Shown piece by piece: positions 34,658-47,787 of a stretch of 64,000 nt of DNA. The stretch is from Klebsormidium nitens. Lineage: Eukaryota; Streptophyta; Klebsormidiophyceae; Klebsormidiales; Klebsormidiaceae. Both the position numbers and the translations under genes were made by a program. Positions within the stretch are counted from its first letter, which is position 1, and every line of letters starts with the position of its first letter. The notes beneath the pieces were generated by a model that had not been told where the DNA came from, made no database searches, and saw nothing but the letters and a program-made list of their open reading frames with translations. The stretch lies in the NCBI GenBank assembly GCA_000708835.1, contig DF236980.1, positions 225,999 to 289,998 on the forward strand, in the 5' to 3' direction.

Positions 34658-36401
34658 TTAGAGGACCTCGTCCTTGGCGCCGGTGATCTTGCCCTTCAGC
34701 TCCTCAATGTCAGACAACAACTCTTTCCTGCTCGACTGCAAAATCACAGGGCGAAAGCATAAGCTGGGCTGCCTGCTATCAGGACATCATGCATTTCCTG
34801 TCAACAGAGACCAAGATCCTCTGGTCACGTCCTGCAGGGCAAGATACATTCTGACGCTTTGCTGAGAAAGCCGAAGCCTGCCATGGTTGAGGAGGCTCTG
34901 CTACATTACGAAACTTTCAACCTGCTCCATGCAAGGTAGAAACAGACTCTTACCTTGAAGAGGAGGTACCGGTACACAAACCAGCCGGTGTATCCCAATC
35001 CAATCAGCTCTGCAAACTTCGGCAGCTGCAGAACAAGGAACATCCGTCATCAATTTGCAGGAAAGTCAATGCCTTCTGCAGCGCTCGTTAACTTGCGGAA
35101 CATGAGCAAGCCTGGCACTTGACGTGCATGGAGTGATCCCGGGACGCTTGCTATGAGAGTCGCTCATCAGGCCCAGAATGCAAGCCGATCACCAAACTGC
35201 CATCAATGAGGGTCAACAATCTCCAGCCACTTGGCGGCAGCTCTTAAGTTATGAAAACGAGACAAAGTCGGTACCAACTTAGAGCAATATACTCCTCGCA
35301 ACATACCCGCCATCATTGCAAGAGAACCCATTCCTTACCTGTGGACAGTCATATACGGAGCCATATCGCTGTTAATGTGTACAGAAACCACGAGCGCTCT
35401 TAATGTGTACAGAATAGAAGCAATTTTGTCCTTGCAATGCGTTCCTGATTGTTTGAGCCCAGAAGTGAATCAAATCCAACTAAGGAGGGACTGAACAAAA
35501 CCAAAGGAAAGGCTCTCACCAGAGGGACAGAGTTGATAGCCCCAACAATTGTGGATGACAGCCACAGGGCGACAAGTGCACCTCCACCATACAGGTACAC
35601 AGACGACTTGTTCTCCACCTTGTCCCACTGCAAAAAGGATGATCGATTGAAGTTACTAAAGCATGTCAGAGTTGAGGGCTTGGAGATGCTCAGACTCGGA
35701 ACTGCAATGCAACTCCAAGCACACTGTCAATGTACATACTAAGTCAATCAGAATTGTTTGAACATGCTATCTGAAATCAAATAGGCAGTTTTCCAGATCA
35801 TGAATACCAGGCTGCTCCTTAATTCGTGCAGCGCACACCTTCTCTTGGAGATCCTTCAAGAGGTCCTCTGTCTGCGCGTCGATACTCTCAACTGGGTCCT
35901 CGACCTGCTTGGCAGAAATCTTGGTGCGGGATGGGTAGCGAGCACCTAAAAACACAAAGCATCATAGTCAGCAATCCAAGCTGCTAAAGTCGACAAAGAG
36001 TCTGCATGAGTAGTCTTTCTACCAGAGTAAAAAGGCCCCTACCTGTGAGTTACCGAGGGTTTCGCTAAACTCTGTTCAACATTTTCGCATGTGGGATCGC
36101 ACGCTTTTTCCTCTGGCCATGCACAAGACATGTTCGACGAATATGCTCCAGATCCAGACAGGATTCACTGAGATTCCCTTTCTCGAACGGGGCTCCTCCA
36201 CAGAAGCTGCATAACTTGCACACTTTTACCTGAAACTGCCTTTGCGAGGCGCAGGCTTCTGCCATTGAAGCTCGATCCTGCGCATGACCCACGCACGGGC
36301 AGGGCCGGAACACCGGCAGGAGCCTCAGTCCTCAGACTGGAGGGGGCCGTCAGAGCAACGAAAGAGCTCACGGCCGAGGAGGCAATGCAGGCAGAAGCCA
36401 T
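34658..36401 (-). CDS. CURT1: CURT1, thylakoid membrane curvature protein
   Basis: Five exons: 36401-36230, 35945-35839, 35627-35520, 35025-34954 and 34735-34658, total 537 nt, 178 aa. CURT1 proteins oligomerise at grana margins and bend thylakoid membranes. Residues 1 to about 60 are Ala/Ser-rich with few acidic residues, a plastid transit peptide. After that come an acidic amphipathic helix (IDAQTEDLLKDLQEK), WDKVENKSSVYLYGGGALVALW with the first membrane helix (about 100-125), the second helix in FAELIGLGYTGWFVYRYLLF (about 133-152), and the C-terminal helix SSRKELLSDIEELKGKITGA. This is the full family order of two helices flanked by amphipathic helices. The start at 36401 is the ATG of MASACIASS; no earlier in-frame ATG was seen. 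It is divergent from the LRR-EDR1 kinase. Confidence 0.93.
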
Positions 36402-37095
36402 GGCGACAGGTTGAGGAAGGTGGCGATGGCGTCCAGATCTGAGTGCCAAGAATTGATTGAATCAATGCAGACGCGGTTCAGCAACTTTCTTTCCACCTTC
36501 GACTAACCCGCGGTCCACAAACCAAGGGTTAAGGTACCTCTAAAATAACCGCCGATTGTAGATGGCTTTGTCTCGTCAGGCGGTGGCTGACCGTATCCAA
36601 ATTGGTCTCGTTTCAATTTGCGTGACGTGTACCCGGGTGGGCACGTCAAAACGGTTTGCATGCCGTCAAAGGTTACCGCGGGTCTAAATCAGGGTTTGGC
36701 CTGCTTCAAGTTCTGGGGAAGATGGTTACGTCTTCAGAACAGGCTGAGGAAGGGTCCGAAGGGCCCAGCTTGTAAAGGAGGCTCCTGTGGTGCATCCTCG
36801 AGGTGGAATGTGCGGAGGGCCAGAGAAAAGAATTCGGCAGTACCACCCTGGTGGCACCTACCTAATCTGGTGTAGCCTGCGGGGGAAGCAATCAAGCTCC
36901 GAACAACCAACTATAGTCTGTTGTGAAAGTGCTTGGCGAGCTGGTGTGGTAGGCACCTGATGCAGAGGATGAGATTGTTTCACGAGGCGGCACGGAAGAT
37001 GGTTGTTGAGTTGGTGAAAAGCTGGGGTGCTTAAAAGCTCTAACCTTAGGGAGCCGCAAAGCTCCAGAAAGTGGTCAGAAACGAGGCACGATAAG
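36402..37095. other. Divergent promoter region
   Basis: 694 bp between the start codons of CURT1 (-) and the LRR-EDR1 kinase (+). No gene seen; likely both promoters and 5' leaders. Confidence 0.5.
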
Positions 37096-40000
37096 ATGGC
37101 AGGTGCTACTGCGAGTCACCTGGTTACTGATGCCGAGCCTTCAGAAGCAGAAGTGCTAGATGTGCTTGACATTTCTGGTGGACGCTTCCCCATCCTCGCG
37201 AAGGAAAACCTGGCAAGTACGTTTCTTCGGAAAAGGGGTGGCACTGGAGTTGCAGAAGACGGGCCGCCTATGCGACGTTTAGAAAGGGGCTCCTTCTCTT
37301 TGTCGCCTGGCTTTGGGAAGCTGCCGTCTCTCAGGGTCTTAACGCTCTTTGCCAAGGAGGTTCAGGTTTTGCCTGAGCAGGAAGGGCTCCTGAAGCACCA
37401 CCAAAAACGTGCTTTGCAAATTCCTGAGCGCAATATTCTTGAGCTTCCTGACCACCACGGAGCAGAAGCTACACAGGATCTTGACATACACAAACTCCCG
37501 GTGAAGCTGTTGACACCAAGGCTGCCTGCTTACCAAGGGAATCTATCTGCTCTTCGACGACTTGTGGTCACGCAGTATGCAATCACGTAAGTTTGCTGGC
37601 TCTCGTGCTTCCAATCCTTGTTCATGGAAGGTTCCATCTCAAGTTCTGACTAAAGATGCTCATATGATCCTAGAATAATACACCGTTGGAGAAAGGAATA
37701 ATTTTATTATGGGAGGTTAAAAAAGAACTTACTGCGTTGTAGAATGCAAGATATCAAAAGGCGCAATAACAAAGCTCTTCATGGCGTGCTTCAACAGTTC
37801 CCTTTCCCTTGTTTCCAATCACTGATATGTGTATCTTGCACTACAATCTAAGAAAAGGCTGTAATCAATAGAGAAGCATAAGACTTTTCATTGACAACTT
37901 CCCCAACTTCCTGCTTTATGCAGTCACATTCAACCTGAGATTGTGGCTCTCACAAGCCTCGAAGAGCTTGACCTTAGTTTCAACCGAATCTCCTGCATCC
38001 CCTCCGAGATTGGCAGCCTTGTGGGGCTGAAAGTCCTGCGATTGAGCAGCAACAGAATTGCATCGCCTCTGCCTGCGGAGCTTGAGCGCCTGGTGTCCCT
38101 GGAAATCCTGATACTCAGTCACAATAAGCTGACAAGTATCAAGCCAGTCAACCTCGCCAAGCTGCTATCCTTGACGTACTTGGATCTACAGGTGAGTGCT
38201 TTGATTCCCGCAGTATTTTGGTTCGTACCAGTGGGTTTGTCAGGCTATGAGAAGTGAACATTTGCAGTCACCTTTTTAAGATGGACAGAGCTTCGTGCTG
38301 GATTCCTCGACTCAAGCAGCTGTACTCCTGGTGCACTCATTGTTTGTATCTTACAAGCTTGCCCTCCTGGGATTTAACATGAGCTTTGCTGGCTTCAGGA
38401 CAGAGAGAGAGGATTGCAGATTCTCCTTGTCACCTGTACAACATTTCTTTATCCTTTTAAGAATCTAATCCGTCTTTTCTGCAGTACAATGATCTGCAAG
38501 AGGAAGTTGAAGAACCAGCCTGGGTGACCTGCAATCTGGAGGGCAACGAGCTCCTGACAAGTGACAACTTTGGGCTGGAGCTTCTTGAAAGACCGTCAGA
38601 CGAGGAAACGGAGCCAGAAATCAAAGCAGAAGATGCGTCTGTAGATAAGGAGATGACGGACTTGCAACGCCCCTCTGTAGAGCTGCCGCATCTTGATAAT
38701 GCATTTCAAGCAGAGTCACGGGTAAAGAGCCCTGTCCGAAAACGGGAGCGTCAGGATGTTGAGGCTTGGGAAGAAGACGCCCCAACAGAAAGGGAGTGCA
38801 GAATGGCTGACGTGATACCTCCCTTAGAAGAGGACAGCTTGGGTGGAGAAGGCAGGGACGTAGGCGAGGGGGAGGGGGAGGGAGGAGCAGCGCCAAAGCC
38901 TGAGGACGACATTTCGATTGAGGATGCGGCTCGGGAAGATGCTGAAGAGCCGGGGCTCGAGCGGGAACTGAAGATGAACGACGTAGCGCTGCAGGCTGAG
39001 GAGCTCGCTGCGGGTGCCAACGATGGAGCGAGTGACCCGGCCAACATCGAAGATGCAGCGGCACTGCAGCAAGAGCCCCCCGGCACCCCCAAAATTGAGG
39101 AGGGGCTTGCGGCCTGCGAGAACGAGGCAGAAGCTCCCGATGGGGATGGCCAAGAGGAAAGGGTTCGGATGGGAAGGTCGCAAAGCAGGGAAGAATCAGC
39201 GCATAGCGATAGCGAATGTGAGGAATGGGAGGAGGAGGAGATGGCGCTGGGCCGGAAGCATGTGCGGAGGCGGGACGGGAATCCAAAGCCAACCAAGCGG
39301 CGGAGGGCGGTATTAGAGTCTTCTCCAGTGTCTGAGAAATACCATCGGGAGTCGCTTTGTGGGGTGGACGATCGGTTGCACGACGGGTTTTACGACCCAG
39401 GGAGGGACAGGCCGTTCCGGTCACTGGAGGAGTTTGAGCGGGAGGCGCCCTGCCTGCATTCTCGGGAGGTCATCCTCGTGGACAGGTGCGTGCATATTTG
39501 GCATCCGTCCTGGCGGCCTCTACGTGTGACGAAAGATCATGGCAGCCATACTTCTTGTAGTATCCACCGCAAAGTTGAAACTTTTCAACCATCTGCTGTT
39601 TTCGCTTTCAAGACAGGTCTGGAACCCGAGTTCGTCTGGTTCACTTGTAAAGCTGTCCGCTGCTGGTCTCCAAGAAGCAGTTCATAGAATATTGCCTCTT
39701 CAGGGTGCCTTCGAGGCAACTTCAACCTTTGCTTGACGTCATCGTTGCCATTTTCGTGTCGGTGCGGATCCAGCAGGTTACTATTGCCCTTTCTCTCTGA
39801 ACTCATCAATTGAGCAGAAAGTGTTTCTCTACTTCGTCCGATTCGGCCAATCAGATAGTGATTGCTTTCCAGACGAAAGAATCACACCTACCGGTGCAGG
39901 GCCCGTGACGAGGACCTTGATGTCATCGCCAGCTCCGCCCGGAGCCTCCTCTCCAACCTCCAACCCGCGTGTTCCAGCACCGAGCACAGCGCGCGCGCGC

Positions 40001-42639
40001 TCGCGCTCTTCGTCTCCGACTGCTTCGGCGGCAGCGACCGCAGCGATGACCTCGTCACCTTTCGTCGGGCGACTCTCAGCATCCCTTCCCCCAATTTGCG
40101 CAGCCCCCTGATGACGTCATCCAGCCACTCGATGACTTCACCCGGCGCGGGCTCCGCCAGCCTGGCGGCGCAAGCAGCGGCGGCGCTGCCGGGTTTGCGG
40201 GCCCTGTGCGAGGGCGCGGTGCGCTTCCTGAAGCAGCGGCGGGGGTCGAACGTCGTGCCGATCGGGGCCCTCCCGGTCGGCATCTGCCGGCACCGCGCGA
40301 TCCTCTTCAAGTACCTGTGCGACCGCGCGAGCCCTTTAATTAAGTGCGAGCTGGTGCGTGGTTATCTAGACTACGAGCCTCACGCCTGGAACATGGTCCT
40401 CTTTGAGGAGGAGGGGGAGCTACGCCGATTGCTGGTCGACGCGTGCCGGCCGGGGCGGATACACAACGAGGGCGAGGGTGACACGGCGGTTCGGTACCTT
40501 CCGCTCAAACGGATCAATATCGAGCACTTTGGGGCTGCTTTTCCAGCGAGTAACGGGACAGCCGCTGAGGAGATTGCGCTTCACGAAGAGATCGGACGGG
40601 GATCCTCCGGCGCCGTCGTCCGGCGGTGTACGATCGGCGGCGCCACGGTCGCCGCCAAAGTGGTCTCGTCCGGGGCCCTGTCACGGGGCTCGGCGGCAGG
40701 CGCCACAGGGCAAAACCGGGCGGCCTGCGCCCCACAGGGCCTCAGCGAGCTGCGGACGCTGTACAGCCTGGGGCCCCACCCGTGCATCGTCCGGTGCCAC
40801 GGACACCAGATCCGGGCGTCCGAAAGCGGAAGCTCGCCGCACGAGCTGCGAATCTTTCTCGAACACTTCCAGTCGGGGTCGCTTGAGGCGCTCATCAGAC
40901 GGCGGTCCGACCAGGGTTTGGAGGCGCCTCTGCCCCCCTTGCTGGCGGTTCAAATCGCACTCCGGCTCGCGCGGGGGTTGAGCTTTCTTCATTCACGGGG
41001 GATCATCCACCGGGACGTGAAGTCGGGGAACGTGCTAGTGGAAGTAGTGCCCGGGGGAACGCCCCGGGTGAAGCTGTGCGACTTCAGCAGCGCGGTGCCG
41101 GTGGGGTCGAGTTCGGCGGATCTGGGGGGGAGTTTTGCGCTGGGAGGGAACCCCCCGGCGGACGTGTGCGTCGGGACGCCGAGGTGGATGGCGCCGGACG
41201 TCCTGAGGGCCATGTACGGCCGGCATCCGTATGGAACCGTGAGTCACTTTCTCCCTTTGGAACTTCTTCATTTAGAAGCTCGACAGGCTGCATCTGATTC
41301 GCGGGCTTGAGTTTGTTCGCGTTTCAAGACACTTTGATGTGCCAGCTTTTTCCATGCCAGATAAAGGTGAAGGTTGCAGGAACGCTCTTTCTGGGCTGCT
41401 TTGTTGCTGACGTGCTGAGCTTCTTTAAATGGTGCAAGTTGCCTGCTACTTTGATCAAGCTCCCTTTTGCTCGCACCAGAAGAAACACTTCTCTGGGGCA
41501 GGTTCGCAAATTCGTAATCCAACCGTTTTCTTTCAAAAACATTCCCTTGTCCTTTTGGTGAGCACACTCGAGCTCGTTACGAGTCTGGTATAGAATTTAG
41601 CTGGGATGTTCAACGGAGCACCGACACTCCTAGGGTACTGACCGCTTTCTTTCGCTCTGCAGGAAGCTGATGTCTGGTCGTTTGGCTGCGTCGTCCTGGA
41701 GATGCTGACACTTGCGCCCCCGTACAGCGGTTTGACAGAAGCCCAGGTGCACTCATGGATTCAGGTGATGCATCCTTTGGTGACTTGGTTGTAATGCATT
41801 ACTTGGTCACTTCGTAATTCTGCGTTCCCGATCACGCCTTGCAGTGACCGAAAACCAAATGCTACGAAACTTATGTCTATCACCGATCCTCTGTAGGAGT
41901 CCTCGCTTTCAAGGATATACGTTCTCGATGCTTTACAAACCATTCACGACAATATTCAGTTTGGGGGTTCCCTCTTATCGTTTACCTTACCTCCTTGCCG
42001 TTCCTAGATTTCAGATCGGAATGTCCTTTCTAGCGCTCCGTAGAATGCTTGAACTTTCAAGAAGTCGTGAGCGCATTAATTTCCCGTGATTGCCATGAAT
42101 ATGGGAGCCTTCAAGTTCTTGTCGGGCTCTGTTTATGCTTTTCGGGCTCTGATTCTTTTCTATTGTTTGCGGGCCGGCAGATTGGTCGTCGCCCCGACCT
42201 GCCCTCGGACATGCACCAGCTGCGTCCGCAACCCCTGCATTCCAGCCTGGAAGACCTCCTTGTGTCAATTCCCGGGGAGGATGAGGAGGCCCTGTCTTTG
42301 CGGGCCCTCGTGGGCGTCTTCTACGCTTGCACCGTTGGCGACGCGGCTCTTCGCCCCAAGGCATCCCATATCGTGGGGGTCCTGGAAAAGGTACTAGAAA
42401 GGAAGCTGGTAGAGAAAGTGGAAATGGAAGAGGAGGAGGGAGCTGACAGAGAGGGGGCGGATAGCGAGCCTGGAACCGAGGGGGAAGGAGAAGGGAGCTC
42501 AGGGAATGAGGAGGGGGCTAGCGAGGAGTCGTTTGCTGATCAGTCGCCAGAAGAAGCCGCAGTGCAAAGCGGTTCTCAGGAAGAAGAGATCAAAGTAACG
42601 AGTAAAGACGAGAAAGTGAATGAGCATCCTTCTAGTTGA
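37096..42639 (+). CDS. LRR - EDR1-like - protein kinase (Arabidopsis At1g04210 type)
   Basis: Six exons: 37096-37586, 37924-38191, 38485-39485, 39873-41238, 41663-41764 and 42181-42639, total 3687 nt, 1228 aa. Leucine-rich repeats run from about residue 140 to 255 (LEELDLSFNRI, LKVLRLSSNRI, LEILILSHNKL, LTYLDLQ). A long acidic Glu/Asp/Ala-rich linker follows (about 270-500). The EDR1-like region starts with LHDGFYDPGRDRPFRSLEEF and contains GICRHRAILFKYLCDR (near 722), CELVRGYLDYEPHAWN and VDACRP. The kinase domain begins with EEIGRGSSGAVV (near 825). HRDVKSGNVLV (near 965) is intact, but DFG reads D-F-S (near 989); GTPRWMAPDV and DVWSFGCVVLEML follow. The tail is acidic. I recall the plant relative having DFD at the same place. 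Raf-like or MAPKKK-type signalling is expected; the ligand and substrate are unknown. Confidence 0.9.
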
Positions 42640-43380
42640 CGGAGCCGCGGAACTGTTGAGATACTGGACGAGCACACACCACAGCATGCCTGCGTATGGA
42701 GCTTGCGTGGGTGCTGCTACACCTAAGCCTTCAGCAAGTTCATTCAGGTTGTCAAGACTGAGTGTATGAGAATTTATAGGCTGGCAAAAGGTTCTCATTG
42801 CGCCGCGGCTGCGTATGGCAAAACTCACGCATGCCACTATATGAGGCCGGCCCTTCTCAAAGTTTTTCTGTCCTAGGGCCCAGTGCGCGATCGAGGGACG
42901 CATCTGTTTCCACGTGCGCTGCCGGAGAATTATATATCTCGTTTACCTCGATCTCAAGTTGGCGAAGGGGGCCCACGCACATATATGCATGGTCTATATA
43001 CGTACATAGGCGGCATCGAACATGTGTGCATTATCCAATGATCATATAAGCAATAGAGTCTCAGGCTTGATATTGTCTATGGCCCCATGCATTTGCGCAT
43101 CAATATTGCGTAAATGCACTGGCTGCCTGCCTGTTGAAACCAAATGGGCACAAATAATAAGAGACGGTCGCTCATAATGCTGTACTACTCCAATGATCAA
43201 CATAACGCGTGGTCATCTGAATGCTGGCGTCAACTTCATCGCCTGGCTGGCAGGAATTGGACTCGGTTTAGCTCGCCTTTCTCAATGTGCGCTCCTTTAA
43301 CTGTATCCCAATACCATGCCATGCTGAACAGGCTACCGTACGTGCGCGCTCCGAAACTTCAAAAGCAGGCAACCGACACT
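42640..43380. other. Convergent intergenic region
   Basis: Between the stop codons of the LRR-EDR1 kinase (+) and SEN54 (-). AT-richer, with several TATATA- and ATGCAT-like words near 42930-43110; no gene recognised. Confidence 0.45.
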
Positions 43381-46300
43381 TTAGACCACGGACGGTAACG
43401 CAACCGTCTCGTAGCTGAAGAACGTCGACGCCCCGGTCACTTCGACGAAGCAGTACTTGAGGGGCACGCCCTCCTCGCCATAAAGTTCCCGGTACAAGTG
43501 CAACTCCTTCCGAGTGGGCGGCTGAGTCCTGCAAAACGAAGCTTCCTTTCAGCTCCAAGCGTCCGCGGTGGCCCGATTGGGACCTCCAGTAATCCTGTCA
43601 GTCTTACTAACGCGTGACGTCAAGAAAGCTTCTGAAGTTCGCAGCGTGACGGATTGCGTGCGCATCCCGTTTGTAATATTGCTCACACTTCGTCTAACGT
43701 GGGGCGGCAAACCTGGCCCCCATCTTGCTCTGGTTTTGCAAACGAGCGACGCAAAAGGCCACGGCCGTCTGCGAACTGCCTAAGGCTTAGGGATTGTTGT
43801 ACGAGCCCCCAATCCCGAGTGGAAAGTCTCTTTGAGCCGCGAATGCAGAGACGAAGACAGGTGGCCCTGAAGCTTGGCGAAGGTATCAACGACAGATCAC
43901 CGACTGCACGGGGCTTATTAGTGCGTCTAACTTCTGCTGCTCCGCGGGAGACTACAAAAGGGCCTGGCGGACTTTGAGAATAGCAAGCCCAAACCTCCGC
44001 ACGTCCGAAGCACCTGTTCTACACTAAGCTTGATTAAGGACCGTAACATACACCCGAAACCCCTGGCTTGCCGCTGAATACCCTATCATGTGTCTCTTCT
44101 TTCGAGGAGTGATAATCTTACACTGGGTATACGTTATGGTTAGGCCCACAACATCGCAGATGCAAGCGAATCGGGCCTCGATGAAGGGATAAAAGTTATA
44201 TTGTATCACGCAACTTTGAACAAAAGGAGACGGAGGAGTGAGAAGGAGCAGCAAAATCTTACCCTGCGATGATGAGCCGGAAGAATGGGAGCCCCGGGTC
44301 CGTCTTGCGGAACCGCGAGTTCGGCTGCCACACGTCATACACGACCGACCGCCGCTCGCGTATTTGCGCCAAACGCTCCCCCTCGTCCGCCGCCCACATC
44401 TCCGGGTAAAGCGCTCCCCCCCCCTCGGTCGCCTGCTGTTCGGAACCCCCCGTTTCGGAACCCACTGACACTTCCGCGTTCTCACCAACTTCCGGAAACA
44501 CCCTTCTCCCAGGGGCGGGTCTTGTGCCACGTGGCTGGTCCTGAGTGAGCCGCTGCAACGGTTTCATCGTTCTCCCCGTGCCTAGTTCCCGCTTCCCCCC
44601 CCGGCCCCACATCCAGGGCCACCACCGCCACCGCAACGCGCGCCGCAGACCCCATCGGAGCTTCTGCCACGTGGACGGTTTCGGAATGGGGGGGGGCATC
44701 GTGCACCGGCTCAGGTCCAGCAACGCGTGCAACGCGCCCATGTCGACTGTCGACTCGAGGACCGCCTCCTCCGGTGACGTCAGCAAGGTCGCGTCCGGCG
44801 CGTCTGCTGACGTCGGCGCGCTCAGGGCGTCGCGTGCTTCGCCGTGCGGCTCAATGATGTCGATCGTGACGTCATCCGACCGCGGCGCACCGCCCGCCTC
44901 ATGCGACTCTATCGTTTCTGGAGCCCCGCTGCCTATCTCTACACCTTGTGCCATCGCGGCAGCTTCCGTAAACTCCCCCGCAGCAACGCTCGCTAAAGCA
45001 CCCCCCCTATTCGTTGCTTCTTCCGTCTCCCCCCCTGCCTCGCCAGGCGAATCGTCCCCCCCAGTTGTCGCGCCCTCGGTTTTGGGCCCCCCACGTTTGC
45101 GCTTCTTGGGCTGTCCAAGGAACAAGTACGGCGCGAGCGGGTGATAGTTTTTCACGTTCAGGTTTACGAACGTCGAGGCCTCGTTCAGGTCAAGGGGCCC
45201 CGGTTTTCCCTTCTTGCGTCCGGTCGGCGCAATCTCAACAGGGCCTTTCCGGAAGTCTTCTGTGCCAGCATTGGCGATTGCTTCTTCAGAAAGGCCGAGG
45301 TCTGTCTCGGGGACGGAGGTACCCACTTCGGAGTTGGAGGGATCCCCCTGGAATTCCGGCGGATCTTGTTGAGAATCGGGGTCTGCGTCCTGTACCTCGA
45401 CAATGGTCGCCTCTTTAGTTGTAGCGCTGCTAACCGATCCTTCCCCGTCGTCTCGGGCCGAAGAAAGAGTTCCATCTTGCAAAAGGACTCCGTCGTTTCC
45501 ATTTGATTGCGCCGCAACTTCAGGGGGGTCACGAACCGTCCCCTCAGCCAAAGATTCGCTTGTGTTTTCAGTCAGCGGCTCAGCAGACCCACTACAAACC
45601 TCTGCCTGGACCCCCTCCTGAGGGATCCCCCTCTCGCTCAAAGTCCCCTCTTCTCGCTCCCCCTCCCCAGGTTCGGTTGCTGCACTCGGCCCCGCATTTG
45701 CAGATTGCTCCGTAAGTGCCCCTCCCGCTCCCCCTAAGCTCTCCTCAGTGTTTCCAGCCCCGTCTTTGCTTCCAGCTCCATTCCCCTGTCCCTTTTTGCT
45801 CCCATCCCCCTTCTCCTTCTTTCCTTTCTTCTCTTTCTTCTCCTTCTTATCCGTCTTCTCCTTGCCCCCCCCCCCCTCCTTTTCCTTCTTATTTTTCACC
45901 CCTGCCTCTGCCCCTCCATTTTTACTGGTCTCGACAATTCCCCCCTCAATTCCTTTCGCACTGGCAACACCCTTTGTCTCACTACTAACCTCCCCATTCT
46001 CCCCCGTTTCCTCCCCTTTCTTCTCCCCATCCACCTTCCGCCGATTCTGAGAGACGGGATACACCCACGGCATGTCGTATCGCTGTAAAATGTACCCGAG
46101 TTTCCGCAAATTGCAGTACACGTGATAAGCCTGTAGCGGCCGCCCTTGGTGCAGCAAAAGGGAGTGGACTTGCTGAACGGATGCGGGCTCGGAACCCAAC
46201 AGAAGCAACAGGCTGCCGCGCTCGACCATGTACCTGAGGGATGCAGATTCTGGGTTAGTGCCAGGGTTGGTGCCAAGGGCTGGTGCCAAGATGCAAACTG

Positions 46301-47787
46301 GGGTTAGTCCCAAAGTTAGAGAAGAATGTACGATATTCAAAACTTGGTTTTCTTGCTGTTCGACAAGGACACAGACGCACATTGCTGGTTGCAGAATCCT
46401 GTACCTGGATTTTATGCCTCTGGCAAACAAGGTGTCAGTCGTTTGCTCCACTTCCTTGGCTTCTCAATCAAGTGCCTCGCCAGACATTTATTTGCTTTGC
46501 ATGACCGGATCAGATTTCAACATAAGCAAGGACAGGGACCAACTCGCTAAGGATGACGAACGAATTACGGGACAATCCAAAACACGTTCACAGACAAACA
46601 GAAACAGATGTCCGAAGATGGAAGAAGCGATCCGGCGGAATGAGGCGGCAGACTCACAGCGCCTCCTCGGGCTGACAGAAGATACGGCCCTGGCGCACGA
46701 TGCCCATGTTCTGCCACATGTTGCCCTTCATCACCAACGCCTCCGCCAGGCCCCGGTTCGGGTGCCACCGAGCGACAGACAGCGTTTTTCTGAGAGTGGG
46801 AACAAAAACCTGTTTGAATAACGCCCTTTCAGTTGTGGGCATCTGAAAAGGTTCTGTCATGCGACGTCTTGTTGCAAGTAGGCGCCGGGAGCTTGCCGCC
46901 ACGAGCTGGTTTTTAAGAGCATTGATTGCCACTTGTTGCCGTCGTTTAGGTGATGTGCATAAAAGAGCATTTGATGTGGTGTGCTCCAGGACGACTTGAG
47001 TCTGCGCAGCTAATGCACGAAAAGGGAAGTGAGAAAAGCTGGAGATAAAAGAGGCTGATGACTGGTCTCATTGACGCGCTCCAGGCTCCAATTTTAGATC
47101 TGTATCTTCAGACAGCGCCACAAACCATTTTCCTTGAGCCATGCAACAAACAATACGGATGGTTATGAGAGGTCATCCAGCAGCTGCTGATTGCTTGGTG
47201 GCAGCTTTTAACAAAACAAGTGGTGGACGTAACTTCCCGGGGCTAACCATAAATTATATTGGACCAACTTGTTAATATCTGCTCTGATGGTTGGGTGGTG
47301 TGGTATGAATGAGCACCAGAGCTCAACCAGTACAGTGCGAGTGGCCGCTACTCCCACAAGGCAGCGGTAATGATGCATTGAAACCGTGCGTTGCACCCAG
47401 CAGTGAATGCGGATCAGAGGGTGAGTCTTTTCAACGAGGAATCTAGTCTCGATACTCAACGAGATTGTCCAGAATGAACAAGCGCGATGGCCGTCGTTTG
47501 TTATTGGCGCTGTCCCGTCTGCCTCCGGCCAACTAGCAGAATGCTGAAGGCGCTGTTTACACAGCACGCCTATCACGACCACCTCACCTCGTCGCCAGTC
47601 TCCGCTGCGCCAGAAGCTTATACACTTCCTTCAGCGCCAGCTTTGGTTCCTCCTCGTCCTCATCCAAGTCCATGTGCTTCCTGTTTGAATCCAGGAACTC
47701 GTCTTTCTTCTTCCGCCTCCCCGCACCTTTCTTCTTCCTGCGGGCGGGCCGCCCGTCAGGGGCCGGCCGCCCAAATATGATACCCAT
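43381..47787 (-). CDS. SEN54: tRNA-splicing endonuclease subunit SEN54 with very long internal insertion
   Basis: Four exons: 47787-47588, 46789-46658, 46233-44263 and 43528-43381, total 2451 nt, 816 aa. SEN54 is the structural partner of the SEN2 subunit in the nuclease that removes tRNA introns. The N-terminus is basic (RRKKKGAGRRKKKDE). Residues 67-170 carry the N-terminal family domain: SVARWHP, AEALVMKGNMWQNMG, CQPEEALYMVERGSLLLL and AYHVYCNLRKLGYILQRYD. Residues 740-816 carry the C-terminal part: VVYDVWQPNSRFRKTDPGLPFFRL and then exon 4, with LYRELYGEEGVPLKYC and FFSYETVALP at the end. About 550 residues between these halves are Glu/Gly/Ala/Ser-rich, with a Lys/Glu-rich block (near 205-240), and are encoded within one 1971-nt exon. 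The start at 47787 is the first ATG; the preceding TTG is not used. Confidence 0.88.

Noticed and set aside
38621-39424. Long minus-strand open frames (up to 267 codons)
   Set aside because: They are the antisense of the Glu/Asp-rich linker exon of the LRR-EDR1 kinase and consist of Ser/Pro-rich low complexity.
44238-46050. Many plus-strand open frames of 70-200 codons
   Set aside because: Antisense shadows of the long GC-rich SEN54 exon.
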